A stretch of DNA of 10,117 nt from an uncultured Eubacteriales bacterium (GCA_902497185.1 CABVEG010000043.1:1-10117), one strand, 5' to 3'; shown: positions 1 through 7,237, counted from the stretch's first letter. A program made the numbers and translations. Notes: generated by a model from the letters alone, not told the origin.

Positions 1-1918
1 TTTAACGGTTGCACCCTTTACAGCCTCGTTATTTGAACCGCCTGTAAGTTTAACTACAGCATAACCGTCATAGTCAACCTGTAAAGTAACAGTCTGTTCA
101 AACATATCTCCGTCATTTTCAATGCCTGTAGCATTAACAACAACATTTGAGTAGCCTTCCTTAGATACTGTAACCTTATACTCACCGCCAAGAGCAGCCT
201 GAGCAGTATAAACACCATTACCTGTATGGCTAAATGTTAAACCGCTTGCCTCTACGATTGCATCAGTTACTGCATTGCCGCTTGCATCCTTAACAGTAAT
301 CTTAACTGTACCTGATTCTGTTACAGGGAATGCCTTTAATGTACCTGCATAAGTTGAAACAACCTCAGGAACATCCTCAGCAGCATCTAATCTTGTTACC
401 TGTGTATTGCCTGATGCATCACAGTAGAAATATGTAGAATTTGTATCCCAATTTGCAATAGAACCGCCGTCAAGCATTGTAAGACCGTTATCAGAAAGAC
501 CTGCTTCATTTCTTTTTGAAGCCTCTACAACCTCACCGCTATTATCACCTGCCTGCTTTTGATTTACATTAATATTACCAAAAAGCTTTAATCTACAGGT
601 AGCATCTCTTAAATTCCAAGGTCTTTTACAGCTGTTGAAGTAGTTGTTTTCTGCAAAGCATGATGCAGCACCTCTAAGGTCAATAGTAGTATCTGTTGCA
701 CCATCATAGTAAGTATTGTAAATGTGAATATTACCGCCGGCAGCAAGAGGCTGTCTTGCAGCAACATTTTCATACCAGTTGTGGTGTAATGTACTGTTAT
801 ACTGAACTATCTTATCACTTGAACCGATAAGACCTGTCTTATGACAATTTACAAAGTGATTGTATGATAATGTAAAGTTATGACCTCTCTTAAAGTCAAT
901 AGCACCATCACCTTCAGCCTTATCTGTTTCAGCAGGGTTAGCACAGTAGCCAGGGTAATAAACATTGTTATGTACCCATATTCTTCTGATCGGTGATGTA
1001 ATAGCATCATCGCCCTGGAATGCAGTAGCATCCTCTGTATAATTCTTAAATGTAATGTTTCTTATTTCAAAGCTCTCGCCTGCCTCAGCGGGACAAGTGG
1101 CTGTCTGTGAAAATGTAAAGCCCCAGCCGTCAACTGTAGCATCATCACCTATACCTTCAATAGTAACATTTCTTGCATACTTTGTAATTGCAAGATTACC
1201 GTTATCGCCCTTAGCACCGCCAAGGATAGGATCCTTAACATTATAAGGAGTTAAGTTGTCAGGTACGGTAACTTTACCGACAATTCTTACAATAATAGGT
1301 CTGTTGTCAGTAATTGTAACTTCCTGAACAAGTTTCATATTGTTGTTAAGAATATTACCAATACCCTTACCATCTCTTGTGTAAGGACTGCCGCTTGATG
1401 GAGTATAGCTCCATGTTTTGCCCTCATAGCCCGGAAGCTCAACTGTGTTCTTGTTTTCATCGGTTACATAAACAATAACCGCATTATCCTTTGGTGTACC
1501 ATCATTATTATATGCACCTACACCCTGTGAATAATTAAAGTGAGCATAGCCTGAACGATCGTGAGCATATACCTTAATATTGTTATTAGTATACTCAGTG
1601 CCGTCAGATGCCGTAACCTTTAATTCATAATTACCTGCTGCAACACCCGGTATATCAACACGGCCATATCCGCTTGAAGATGCCTTTCTTACAAGGTAAG
1701 TCAAATCATCGCCTGTAAGATATGTATAATCAGCAGAAGAGCCTAACATTTGCACTGTCAGGGTTTGAATCAGGCCATTCAGCATAAATGGTTTCATTCC
1801 AACCTGCTGCTACAGAAAAGCCTGCCGCCTGAGCAGTAACAGGACCAATAGCCACTGATGAAAAAAGCATTGCAGTTGCAAGAATACCGCTTAAGGTCTT
1901 CTTAAAACACTTTTTCAT
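1..1918 (-). pseudogene. Secreted PL1 pectate lyase, frameshifted; 3' end outside the window
   Basis: The gene starts at ATG 1916-1918, 10 nt after an AAAAAGGAGG ribosome binding site at 1929-1938. The first frame encodes a signal peptide (cleavage probably after AQA, residue 31) and a GWNETIYAEW segment paralogous to the neighbouring lyase, then stops at TGA 1730-1732. The adjacent frame is open from about 1758 to base 1 with no stop. It encodes a PelC-like beta-helix: DDAI and RIWVHN (about 1010-963), EGDGAIDFKR (about 915-886), KTGLIG (about 840-823) and ARQPLAAGG (about 759-733), then a CarboxypepD_reg/PEGA-like beta domain (about 330-106) and the start of a second. By family knowledge it would cleave polygalacturonate by beta-elimination outside the cell. 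An in-frame ATG at 1747-1749 lacks a ribosome binding site and signal peptide. Either a decayed paralogue or a base-call error; the family call itself is secure. Confidence 0.85.
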
Positions 1919-1959
1919 GTTTAAATTTCCTCCTTTTTAATTTGACCGTCAAGGTCACT

Positions 1960-1990
1960 CCATCTCTCCGATTTTAGATCCGAGAGATGG
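1960..1990 (-). other. Intercistronic hairpin between the two lyase genes
   Basis: A perfect 9-bp stem (CCATCTCTC at 1960-1968 with GAGAGATGG at 1982-1990) encloses a 13-nt loop. It lies 23 nt after the stop of the dockerin lyase and 41 nt before the start of the frameshifted lyase. Neither side has a T tract, so it does not look like an intrinsic terminator. A second small dyad (TGACC/GGTCA, 1943-1957) lies between it and the ribosome binding site. I infer an mRNA-processing or stability element, or a weak attenuator; the function is unproven. Confidence 0.5.
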
Positions 1991-2013
1991 AAATAATTTT
2001 AAATAGCATTATA

Positions 2014-4929
2014 TCAATCTATTCCCAATATAATTCTGCCTACAAGATAAGCATCATAAGCAGTTACCTTACCGTCACCGCTAACATCAGCTAAGGCTGA
2101 ATTTGTAACAGATGAACTCTTGCCTGAAGCAAAGTCAAGTATCATACGAACATCAGCAGCCTGAACAGTACCGTTGTTGTCCGCATCACCTATAACAGGG
2201 TCAGGAGTAGGGTCAACGCTTGTGTCATAGACGATTGTAATATATGAAATTTCAGCATTTGAGCCATTTACAGATTCTATAATGTAGCTGCCTGCCGGAA
2301 TTGTATTTGTTGTTTCAGAGCCTGCTGCATATTCAGCAACAGTATCCGGTGTGCCATACTCTCTGATCTTAACATCATCTCTGCCGCTGTTTACCATTAT
2401 TGTAATCTTTGCAGTCTTATCAATCTCAAATGTAATATAACCGCCGTCCTCTTCACCTCTGATTCTGCCGCCTGCAGCTACAATATCACGTAATGCGAAG
2501 GATACGTTACCGGCATTTACATTTTTAGAGGTAATATTAAAGTCACCGCCGCTTGCTGATGTACCTAATACATACTTACCTGCAGCAGCATATTCGTTAT
2601 CATCTATAACAGGAGCTGTAGTTGTTTCTGTTGAGCTTTCAACAGTCTTAGTAGTAGTCTGTGATGAAATCTCAGACTTTGTTGTTGCCTGAGTAGTTGG
2701 CTCAGTCTTAGTAGTAGTAGCCTGTGATGGATCCTCAGAGCTGCCATAAGCTACAGCAACCTTTGTAACATTAATGCCCTTGCCTGCAGAGTAAATGTAA
2801 TAAGTACCTGCTGATGGCAATGCTACGCCTGTTGATTCACCTGTAGCAATAGTACCAATGATATTGCCGCTTGCATCAGCAACATTAATTGTTCTTACAT
2901 CTGTACTTGTTGAAGATGCGGTTACATAAACTGTACCTGCCTCTGCAACGTCAACACTTATAAGACGCTTGCCTGTTGCAATGTCACCTGCACCACCAAG
3001 CTGAATACCCTTAGATGAACTTACTGTAACAGAGCCTGAAGAATTAGTTATAATAGAGAAGGCTCCGTTTGTTCCAAGACCTGTTACATTAGAAGTCTTA
3101 GATCCTGTTGATACATCAGTCTTTCCATCTAAAACAAGGTCAAAGCTTGATACGCTTCCGCCGCCTGTTGAACTATTTCCTGATTCTTCTGTTTCAGTAG
3201 GCAATGTTGAAGTCTTTGCTTCATAAGCTGCTGTTCTTGCAGTATAGAAAGTACTTCCGTCAACACCTGTTGCACTCTTGCTGCTTACATAAGAATTGTC
3301 AGCCTTATATGTATAGCTGCCCAAAGCGCTCTTCATATCAGCATTTACATTGTAATCAGCATCGTCAACTGAATCATCAAATGTAAACTTAAAGTTACCG
3401 CCGTCAATACGTCCTGCATTTGCAGTTACGTAAGCAGGAACATCCTTAGCTGCTAAAACGTCTGAAGCACTAACACCTAAATCTCTTGTTGTATCAAAGT
3501 TGTTGTATGAGGTACCACCCTTAACAGTCGTAACAGCTGAAGGAACTGTTTCGGTTCTGCTTGATACAGTGTAACCGTCGGAATCCAAATTATATGTTCC
3601 GTCGCCATTGTTAGCCTCAATAAATTTGTATGTACCTGTCATAATGTTGTCATACATCTTTATGATACCGCCCTCTTCGCTTGAGAAGGTACCGCTGCCC
3701 TGAGCATCTGTACCCTGCATTGAACTCATAACAGGCTTAGAAGTATTTCTGAAGTAATTGCCTTCTACAAAAAGTGAAGCGCCTGTACAAGCACCTGCAC
3801 CGTACTTAGCAACACCGTCATAGTAGTTGTTGTATACGTGTACAGAACCTGTTCTTACTCTTGGGTGTCTTGAGTCTGAATGGTCAAACCAGTTTCTTGC
3901 ATATGTAATTTCATAATCAGCACTTTCACCTAAACCGCAAAGATTAACCTTTCCTGAATCCCAGTAATGGTTGTCGGCAATTGTTATCTTAGTTGATGTT
4001 TTCTTTAAGTCAACTGAACCGTCGCCCTTTGCCTGGTCCTTGTCACTACCCTGACCACCATAGAAGAAGTCACAGTTGTGAACCCAAACTCTCTGGCTCT
4101 GATTAGTAATAGTAACACCGTCTTCATCACTTGTTGTCATATCCTTGAAGCCTAAATTTCTGACTTCAACATTGTTAGCCTCAACAAGGTTAAAACCGAA
4201 AAGAGCAAAAGTGTCATTTCCCACACCTTCAAATGTAACAGGTGCATTAGCTCTCTTAAGATCCAACTGATTTAAGCTCTGATCTGTACCTGTAGGTATA
4301 CTTACCTGACCAATAAATCTGAAATCAAGAGGAGTAGTTTCATATCCCTTTTGAAGAGCTACAATAATAGGGCCAAGGCCTGTACATGTTGTTGTAGCGC
4401 CTTTATTGTTGGTAACTACATCCATTGTTATGGAATTTTTATTTTCATTTGTTACATAGAATACTTTTGCATTGCTCTTTAATGTACCATCATCATTGTA
4501 GGCACCTGAACTGCTGCCTCCGTCAGAGAAAGCAAAACCATCTCTTTTGTAACTGTCTACGGTAATTGAACCTGATTCGTAAGAAGCAAGCTCAGAACCT
4601 GAACTGTTTTTTGCTACAATCTTCATATTATATGAACCTGCAGCAAGGCCTAATGCATCAGCACGTACAAATGTACCGTACTCACGTACAAGCTCATCAT
4701 CAAGTTTAGTGTAGCTACTTTCTGATGTCTTCTTAACATAAGCCTCATAAGAAGAAGCTCCTGAAACAGGAAGCCACTCTGTATATGCAGTTTCATGCCA
4801 ACCCTTGCTTTGGGCTGTTATTGAGGCTGCATTTACAGTCACCGCACCAATATTAGCAACAGTAATACTTGAAACTAACATTGCTCCGGCAAGCAAAGAA
4901 CTTAAAATTCTTTTTAAGCCTTTTTTCAT
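2014..4929 (-). CDS. Secreted multidomain PL1 pectate lyase with C-terminal type I dockerin
   Basis: This 971-residue extracellular enzyme is predicted to cleave de-esterified pectin by calcium-dependent beta-elimination. The start follows AAAAAAGGAGG with a 7-nt spacer. Domains in order: signal peptide (1-34, VNA cleavage); FN3-like beta segment (about 40-125); PL1 beta-helix (about 150-450) with RVWVHN (280-285), GDGSVD (302-307), K327 in GKVNLCG, and R354/R359 in RHPRVR, matching PelC Lys190, Arg218 and Arg223; a linker region; a beta-sandwich-like module (about 594-729); a Thr/Ser-rich linker (about 731-774); a second similar module (about 778-902); and a dockerin (914-969). The dockerin has two calcium loops, D915-D926 and D948-D959. 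Family knowledge says dockerins bind scaffoldin cohesins, so this enzyme is probably cellulosome-like or anchored to the cell surface. No cohesin lies in the window. The two beta modules are only presumed to bind carbohydrate. Its downstream neighbour is a paralogue, probably co-transcribed. Confidence 0.93.
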   Translation of the reverse strand: MKKGLKRILSSLLAGAMLVSSITVANIGAVTVNAASITAQSKGWHETAYTEWLPVSGASSYEAYVKKTSESSYTKLDDELVREYGTFVRADALGLAAGSYNMKIVAKNSSGSELASYESGSITVDSYKRDGFAFSDGGSSSGAYNDDGTLKSNAKVFYVTNENKNSITMDVVTNNKGATTTCTGLGPIIVALQKGYETTPLDFRFIGQVSIPTGTDQSLNQLDLKRANAPVTFEGVGNDTFALFGFNLVEANNVEVRNLGFKDMTTSDEDGVTITNQSQRVWVHNCDFFYGGQGSDKDQAKGDGSVDLKKTSTKITIADNHYWDSGKVNLCGLGESADYEITYARNWFDHSDSRHPRVRTGSVHVYNNYYDGVAKYGAGACTGASLFVEGNYFRNTSKPVMSSMQGTDAQGSGTFSSEEGGIIKMYDNIMTGTYKFIEANNGDGTYNLDSDGYTVSSRTETVPSAVTTVKGGTSYNNFDTTRDLGVSASDVLAAKDVPAYVTANAGRIDGGNFKFTFDDSVDDADYNVNADMKSALGSYTYKADNSYVSSKSATGVDGSTFYTARTAAYEAKTSTLPTETEESGNSSTGGGSVSSFDLVLDGKTDVSTGSKTSNVTGLGTNGAFSIITNSSGSVTVSSSKGIQLGGAGDIATGKRLISVDVAEAGTVYVTASSTSTDVRTINVADASGNIIGTIATGESTGVALPSAGTYYIYSAGKGINVTKVAVAYGSSEDPSQATTTKTEPTTQATTKSEISSQTTTKTVESSTETTTAPVIDDNEYAAAGKYVLGTSASGGDFNITSKNVNAGNVSFALRDIVAAGGRIRGEEDGGYITFEIDKTAKITIMVNSGRDDVKIREYGTPDTVAEYAAGSETTNTIPAGSYIIESVNGSNAEISYITIVYDTSVDPTPDPVIGDADNNGTVQAADVRMILDFASGKSSSVTNSALADVSGDGKVTAYDAYLVGRIILGID

Positions 4930-5037
4930 ACTTTATCCTCCTTTTTTAATGTAATAATGAGAATATTCAAATCGAATTTTATTATGTAAATAACACCATT
5001 CGGCAAATTTCCTCATTATCTATAATATTTAACATAT

Positions 5038-5064
5038 ATTATATTAGCGTAAAATTATGAACAA
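5038..5064 (-). promoter_or_regulatory. Candidate promoter for the dockerin lyase
   Basis: On the minus strand a perfect TATAAT (5043-5038) lies 15 nt downstream of TTGTTC (5064-5059). The spacer is shorter than the usual 17 nt and the -35 is poor. The region is so AT-rich that TATAAT-like words are common by chance. If real, it gives a 5' leader of about 100 nt before the lyase start. Confidence 0.25.
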
Positions 5065-5128
5065 TTTATGAATTTACAACCAATAATTAATGAATAACAA
5101 AATTTTGTTATAAATGTACATATTTTAA

Positions 5129-5148
5129 GGTTAATTTTTGGTTAATTT
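5129..5148. repeat. Direct repeat GGTTAATTT x2 (11-bp period), possible response-regulator site
   Basis: GGTTAATTT occurs at 5129-5137 and again at 5140-5148. Read on the minus strand this is TTAACC-N5-TTAACC. Direct hexamers with a 5-bp gap and 11-bp period are the arrangement bound by PhoP/PhoB/OmpR-family response regulators (PhoP boxes are TTAACA-like). It lies in the 292-bp divergent region, just upstream of the candidate spoIIP promoter and about 200 bp upstream of the lyase start. The link to any regulator is inference. Confidence 0.4.
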
Positions 5149-5176
5149 GCAGAGATAAATTTTATATAATTATTAT
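5148..5176 (+). promoter_or_regulatory. Candidate promoter for spoIIP
   Basis: TTGCAG (5148-5153), a 17-nt spacer, and TATTAT (5171-5176) form a weak housekeeping-type promoter. TATAAT also occurs at 5165-5170 but has no good -35. I see no convincing sigma-E or sigma-F promoter for this sporulation gene: ATACAG at 5204-5209 resembles a sigma-E -10 but lies too close to the ribosome binding site. The rest of the 4930-5221 gap is AT-rich with no gene. Confidence 0.25.
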
Positions 5177-5190
5177 AAGATTATTATAAG
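5169..5190. repeat. Perfect tandem 11-bp repeat ATTATTATAAG x2
   Basis: ATTATTATAAG occurs at 5169-5179 and immediately again at 5180-5190, so one copy follows the other with a period of one helical turn. It overlaps and follows the candidate -10 of spoIIP and ends 32 bp before its start. It could be an operator or simple local duplication in AT-rich DNA. Confidence 0.5.
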
Positions 5191-5221
5191 AACCAACATT
5201 TTATACAGACGAGGTCTTTTT

Positions 5222-6115
5222 ATGAGGAAAGCTATATTTTTAACAATATTTATTTTATTTTTAACAGGTGGATTTATGATGTACAGCCATGGCAGCATTG
5301 CTTTAGGCAATGTTACTATTTATGAACTTGGAAATGCAATAATAGGAACTGATGATGCAAACAATTCATCAAAAAGCACAAGCCCCCTTAAGGTCAGCTA
5401 TGCAATAGACAAAAAAACAGGTATGGCAGATGATCTTTTTAATATAAATGAAATGGCCTCCAAAAATTTACATATTAATATGGAAGGAAATGGTCCAAAA
5501 ATACTTATTTTTCATACCCACGGAAGTGAAATGTATGCAGACAGCAAAAACATAAATGAGGGTGTAATCGGAGCAGGAGAACAGCTTAAAAGCATACTTG
5601 AAGATAAATATGGTGTGGAATGCCTACACATTACGGACAGATTTGACTATGTTAACGGAAAAGTACAGCGTGACGGTGCTTATGAAAGAGCAGAACCTGT
5701 TATAACAAAAATTATTGAGGAAAACCCGTCTATACAGCTTGTTATTGACCTCCACCGTGACGGTGTAAATGAAAACCTCCACCTTGCCACAAATATTGAC
5801 GGCAAATCCTATGCCAAGATTATGTTTTTTAACGGTATATGCCGCAAATGGGATAACGGCAGCCTTGTACCCATTCAGGGACTTGAAAACCCCTACGTTA
5901 AAACTAACCTTGCTTTAAGCTATCAAATGCAGAAAGCCGTGTTAAATTTTAATCCCGACCTTCCCAGAAAAATATACATAAATGCCTACAGATATTCCTT
6001 GCATATGAAGGATAAGAGTATGCTTATTGAGCTTGGGGCACAAACCAATACGGTAGAAGAAGTGGGAAACAGTATAGAAATTATTGCTGATGCCATTGGA
6101 GAGGTCTGTTTATAA
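5222..6115 (+). CDS. spoIIP: Stage II sporulation protein P (SpoIIP), peptidoglycan amidase/endopeptidase
   Basis: This 297-residue membrane-anchored protein belongs to the SpoIIP family, which with SpoIID and SpoIIM degrades septal peptidoglycan to drive engulfment of the forespore. A single N-terminal hydrophobic segment (about 4-20) anchors it. The catalytic domain fills the rest, with the zinc-amidase signatures HTHGSE (98-103), TDRFDYVNG (138-146), DLHRDG (176-181) and YRYSLHMKDKSMLIELGAQTNT-like C-terminal sequence (256-277, including E270). It is about 100 residues shorter than Bacillus subtilis SpoIIP, mainly in the region between membrane anchor and amidase domain. The ribosome binding site is GAGG (5211-5214), 7 nt before ATG. 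It often neighbours the protease gene gpr in other clostridia, but not here. Its presence suggests the organism sporulates or descends from a sporulating lineage. No terminator is visible after it. Confidence 0.92.
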   Translation: MRKAIFLTIFILFLTGGFMMYSHGSIALGNVTIYELGNAIIGTDDANNSSKSTSPLKVSYAIDKKTGMADDLFNINEMASKNLHINMEGNGPKILIFHTHGSEMYADSKNINEGVIGAGEQLKSILEDKYGVECLHITDRFDYVNGKVQRDGAYERAEPVITKIIEENPSIQLVIDLHRDGVNENLHLATNIDGKSYAKIMFFNGICRKWDNGSLVPIQGLENPYVKTNLALSYQMQKAVLNFNPDLPRKIYINAYRYSLHMKDKSMLIELGAQTNTVEEVGNSIEIIADAIGEVCL

Positions 6116-6174
6116 TGCTTTGGAAAAACTTAAGATTATATACCCAATATAAGCCATTGTTTAATAACATTTTG

Positions 6175-6203
6175 TTGACAGTTTTTCAATAATGGTATAT
6201 CAT
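6175..6203 (+). promoter_or_regulatory. Promoter for the NimA-like flavoprotein gene
   Basis: A consensus TTGACA (6175-6180) is followed at exactly 17 nt by TATCAT (6198-6203), one mismatch from TATAAT. The predicted transcript start is near 6210, giving a leader of about 29 nt with AGAGG (6226-6230) 8 nt before the ATG. The gene can therefore be expressed independently of spoIIP. Confidence 0.65.
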
Positions 6204-6238
6204 CTATTTAAACATAATACTACGAAGAGGAAAACACT

Positions 6239-6709
6239 ATGAGAAGAAAAGACAGAGAAGTAACGGATGAAAATAAAATTGAAGAAATAATGTCAAAATG
6301 TCACTGCTGCCATTTGGGACTTAATGATGACGGAAAGGTTTATATTGTTCCCCTCAACTTTGGCTTTGTTAAAGAAAAGGGTAAATACATCCTTTATTTC
6401 CACGGCGCAAAAGAGGGCAGAAAAATAGACATAATTAATAAAAATAATTTAGTTGGCTTTGAAATGGACAGAAATTATGAACTTGTAACAGGTAATACTG
6501 CCTGTAATTACTCTGCACTGTATCAAAGCATAATAGGCAACGGAAAAATTTCCTTTGTTGAGGATAAAAAAGAAAAAATAAAGGGACTTAATGCAATAAT
6601 GAGGCAGACTACGGGAAACGGTCAATGGGAATTTAAGGATAAAATGCTTGACGTTGTGGCAGTGCTTAGGGTTGATGTAGACGAACTGAGCTGTAAGGAG
6701 CATTTGTGA
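6239..6709 (+). CDS. NimA-like / pyridoxamine 5'-phosphate oxidase family flavoprotein
   Basis: This 156-residue cytosolic protein has the split-barrel flavin-binding fold signature of the NimA-like branch of the pyridoxamine-phosphate oxidase superfamily: RRKDREVTD at the N-terminus, VYIVPLNFGF (34-43), LYFHGAKEGRKID (52-64), GFEMDRN (73-79) and NYSALYQSIIGNGKI (90-104). Members bind FMN or related cofactors as small dimeric oxidoreductases, and some reduce 5-nitroimidazoles. The physiological substrate of most, including this one, is unknown, so I do not call it a resistance gene. Length is normal for the family. A cysteine/histidine cluster, CHCCH at 21-25, is notable, with further cysteines at 89 and 152. 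It has its own promoter, starts at an ATG 8 nt after AGAGG, and ends 111 bp before iscR, which has a separate promoter. Confidence 0.85.
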   Translation: MRRKDREVTDENKIEEIMSKCHCCHLGLNDDGKVYIVPLNFGFVKEKGKYILYFHGAKEGRKIDIINKNNLVGFEMDRNYELVTGNTACNYSALYQSIIGNGKISFVEDKKEKIKGLNAIMRQTTGNGQWEFKDKMLDVVAVLRVDVDELSCKEHL

Positions 6710-6726
6710 TATAAATTATAAAAACA

Positions 6727-6764
6727 ATTCCTACCAAAACACTTGACATTCCTATCCAAAAGTG
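6727..6764. promoter_or_regulatory. Candidate Rrf2/IscR operator over the iscR promoter
   Basis: Two imperfect direct copies, ATTCCTACCAAAA (6727-6739) and ATTCCTATCCAAAA (6748-6761), start 21 bp apart (two helical turns). One lies upstream of the -35 and one in the promoter spacer. A dyad CACTT (6740-6744) / AAGTG (6760-6764) also brackets the -35 and spacer. IscR-type regulators commonly repress their own operon by binding over the promoter. The positions fit that, but I cannot match this to a specific published clostridial motif. Confidence 0.4.
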
Positions 6765-6771
6765 ATACCAT
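6743..6771 (+). promoter_or_regulatory. Promoter of the iscR-iscS-iscU-mnmA operon
   Basis: Consensus TTGACA (6743-6748), a 17-nt spacer, and TACCAT (6766-6771) preceded by TGA, which makes an extended -10 (TGNTACCAT). The predicted transcript start is near 6778, giving a leader of about 43 nt to the iscR ATG. Confidence 0.7.
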
Positions 6772-6779
6772 ATTAAATG

Positions 6780-6796
6780 CCGAGGAAAACACTCGG
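6780..6796 (+). other. Hairpin at the 5' end of the isc operon mRNA
   Basis: CCGAG (6780-6784) pairs with CTCGG (6792-6796) around the loop GAAAACA. It would begin within a few nucleotides of the predicted transcript start. A 5'-terminal stem-loop can protect mRNA from decay, but the stem is only 5 bp and this role is inferred. Confidence 0.35.
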
Positions 6797-6820
6797 AAAT
6801 ATAACAGGGACGGTGATAAA

Positions 6821-7222
6821 ATGAAAATATCCACAAGAGGAAGATATGGCTTAAAGGCTATGGTGGATATTGCGGCAAATTCACAGGAAGGCTGTGTTTC
6901 TCTTAAATCCATTGCAGAGCGCACAAATTTAAGCGAAAGCTATCTTGAACAGCTTATTGCTCCCCTTAAAAAAGCAGGTCTTGTCAAAAGTACAAGAGGT
7001 GCAAACGGAGGTTATATTTTAGGCAGAAATGCAGAAAATATTTCAGTAGGAGATATTTTAAGGGTTGTTGAAGGACCTCTTGAGCTTGTGGAGTGCCTTA
7101 AAGGCGGTGAAAGCTGCGGAATGGGTGATTGCAGTCAATGTGCCACCAAGGATGTATGGGCAAGGCTTAGCGACAGTGTAAGTGAAACAGCTGACAATAT
7201 AAATTTATCTGAACTAATATAA
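6821..7222 (+). CDS. iscR: Rrf2-family iron-sulfur-sensing transcriptional regulator IscR
   Basis: This 133-residue cytosolic regulator is expected to sense Fe-S cluster status and control its own operon. It has the Rrf2 winged helix: MKISTRGRYGLKAM at the start, a helix-turn-helix around 27-50 (SLKSIAERTNLSESYLEQL), a wing with TRGANGGYIL (58-67), and a C-terminal cluster region with Cys92, Cys99, Cys104 and Cys107. The first three align closely with the [2Fe-2S] ligands Cys92, Cys98 and Cys104 of Escherichia coli IscR. The frame extends upstream to TTG 6743, but that codon is the promoter -35 itself. ATG 6821 gives the standard Rrf2 N-terminus, so I use it. Its ribosome binding site is weak (CAGGGA 6805-6810), which may keep the regulator level low. 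It is followed by iscS after 15 bp. Confidence 0.92.
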   Translation: MKISTRGRYGLKAMVDIAANSQEGCVSLKSIAERTNLSESYLEQLIAPLKKAGLVKSTRGANGGYILGRNAENISVGDILRVVEGPLELVECLKGGESCGMGDCSQCATKDVWARLSDSVSETADNINLSELI

Positions 7223-7237
7223 GGAGTTGAATATAAA

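Noticed and set aside
1747..1749. Internal ATG as the true start of the second lyase
   Set aside because: No ribosome binding site precedes it and the product would lack a signal peptide, while a full leader with signal peptide lies just upstream.
1730..1760. Programmed +1 ribosomal frameshift in the second lyase
   Set aside because: The sequence before the TGA has no prfB-like or other recognised slippery site, and the length comparison suggests missing bases instead.
1960..1990. Hairpin as an intrinsic terminator
   Set aside because: No run of T follows the stem on either strand.
2625..2735. Repetitive tract as a CRISPR or tandem-repeat array
   Set aside because: It is the coding DNA of a Thr/Ser-rich linker, with short irregular repeats and no spacer structure.
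3204..3386. Plus-strand open frame inside the dockerin lyase
   Set aside because: It is antisense to a well-supported gene, has low-complexity composition, and has no ribosome binding site or family resemblance.
6239..6709. Calling the flavoprotein a nitroimidazole resistance gene (nim)
   Set aside because: The fold family is clear, but most such proteins have unknown roles and nothing here shows resistance activity.
6743..6820. Extending IscR upstream to the TTG at 6743, adding 26 residues
   Set aside because: TTG 6743 is the first base triplet of the TTGACA promoter, the added residues have no family match, and ATG 6821 gives the standard Rrf2 N-terminus.
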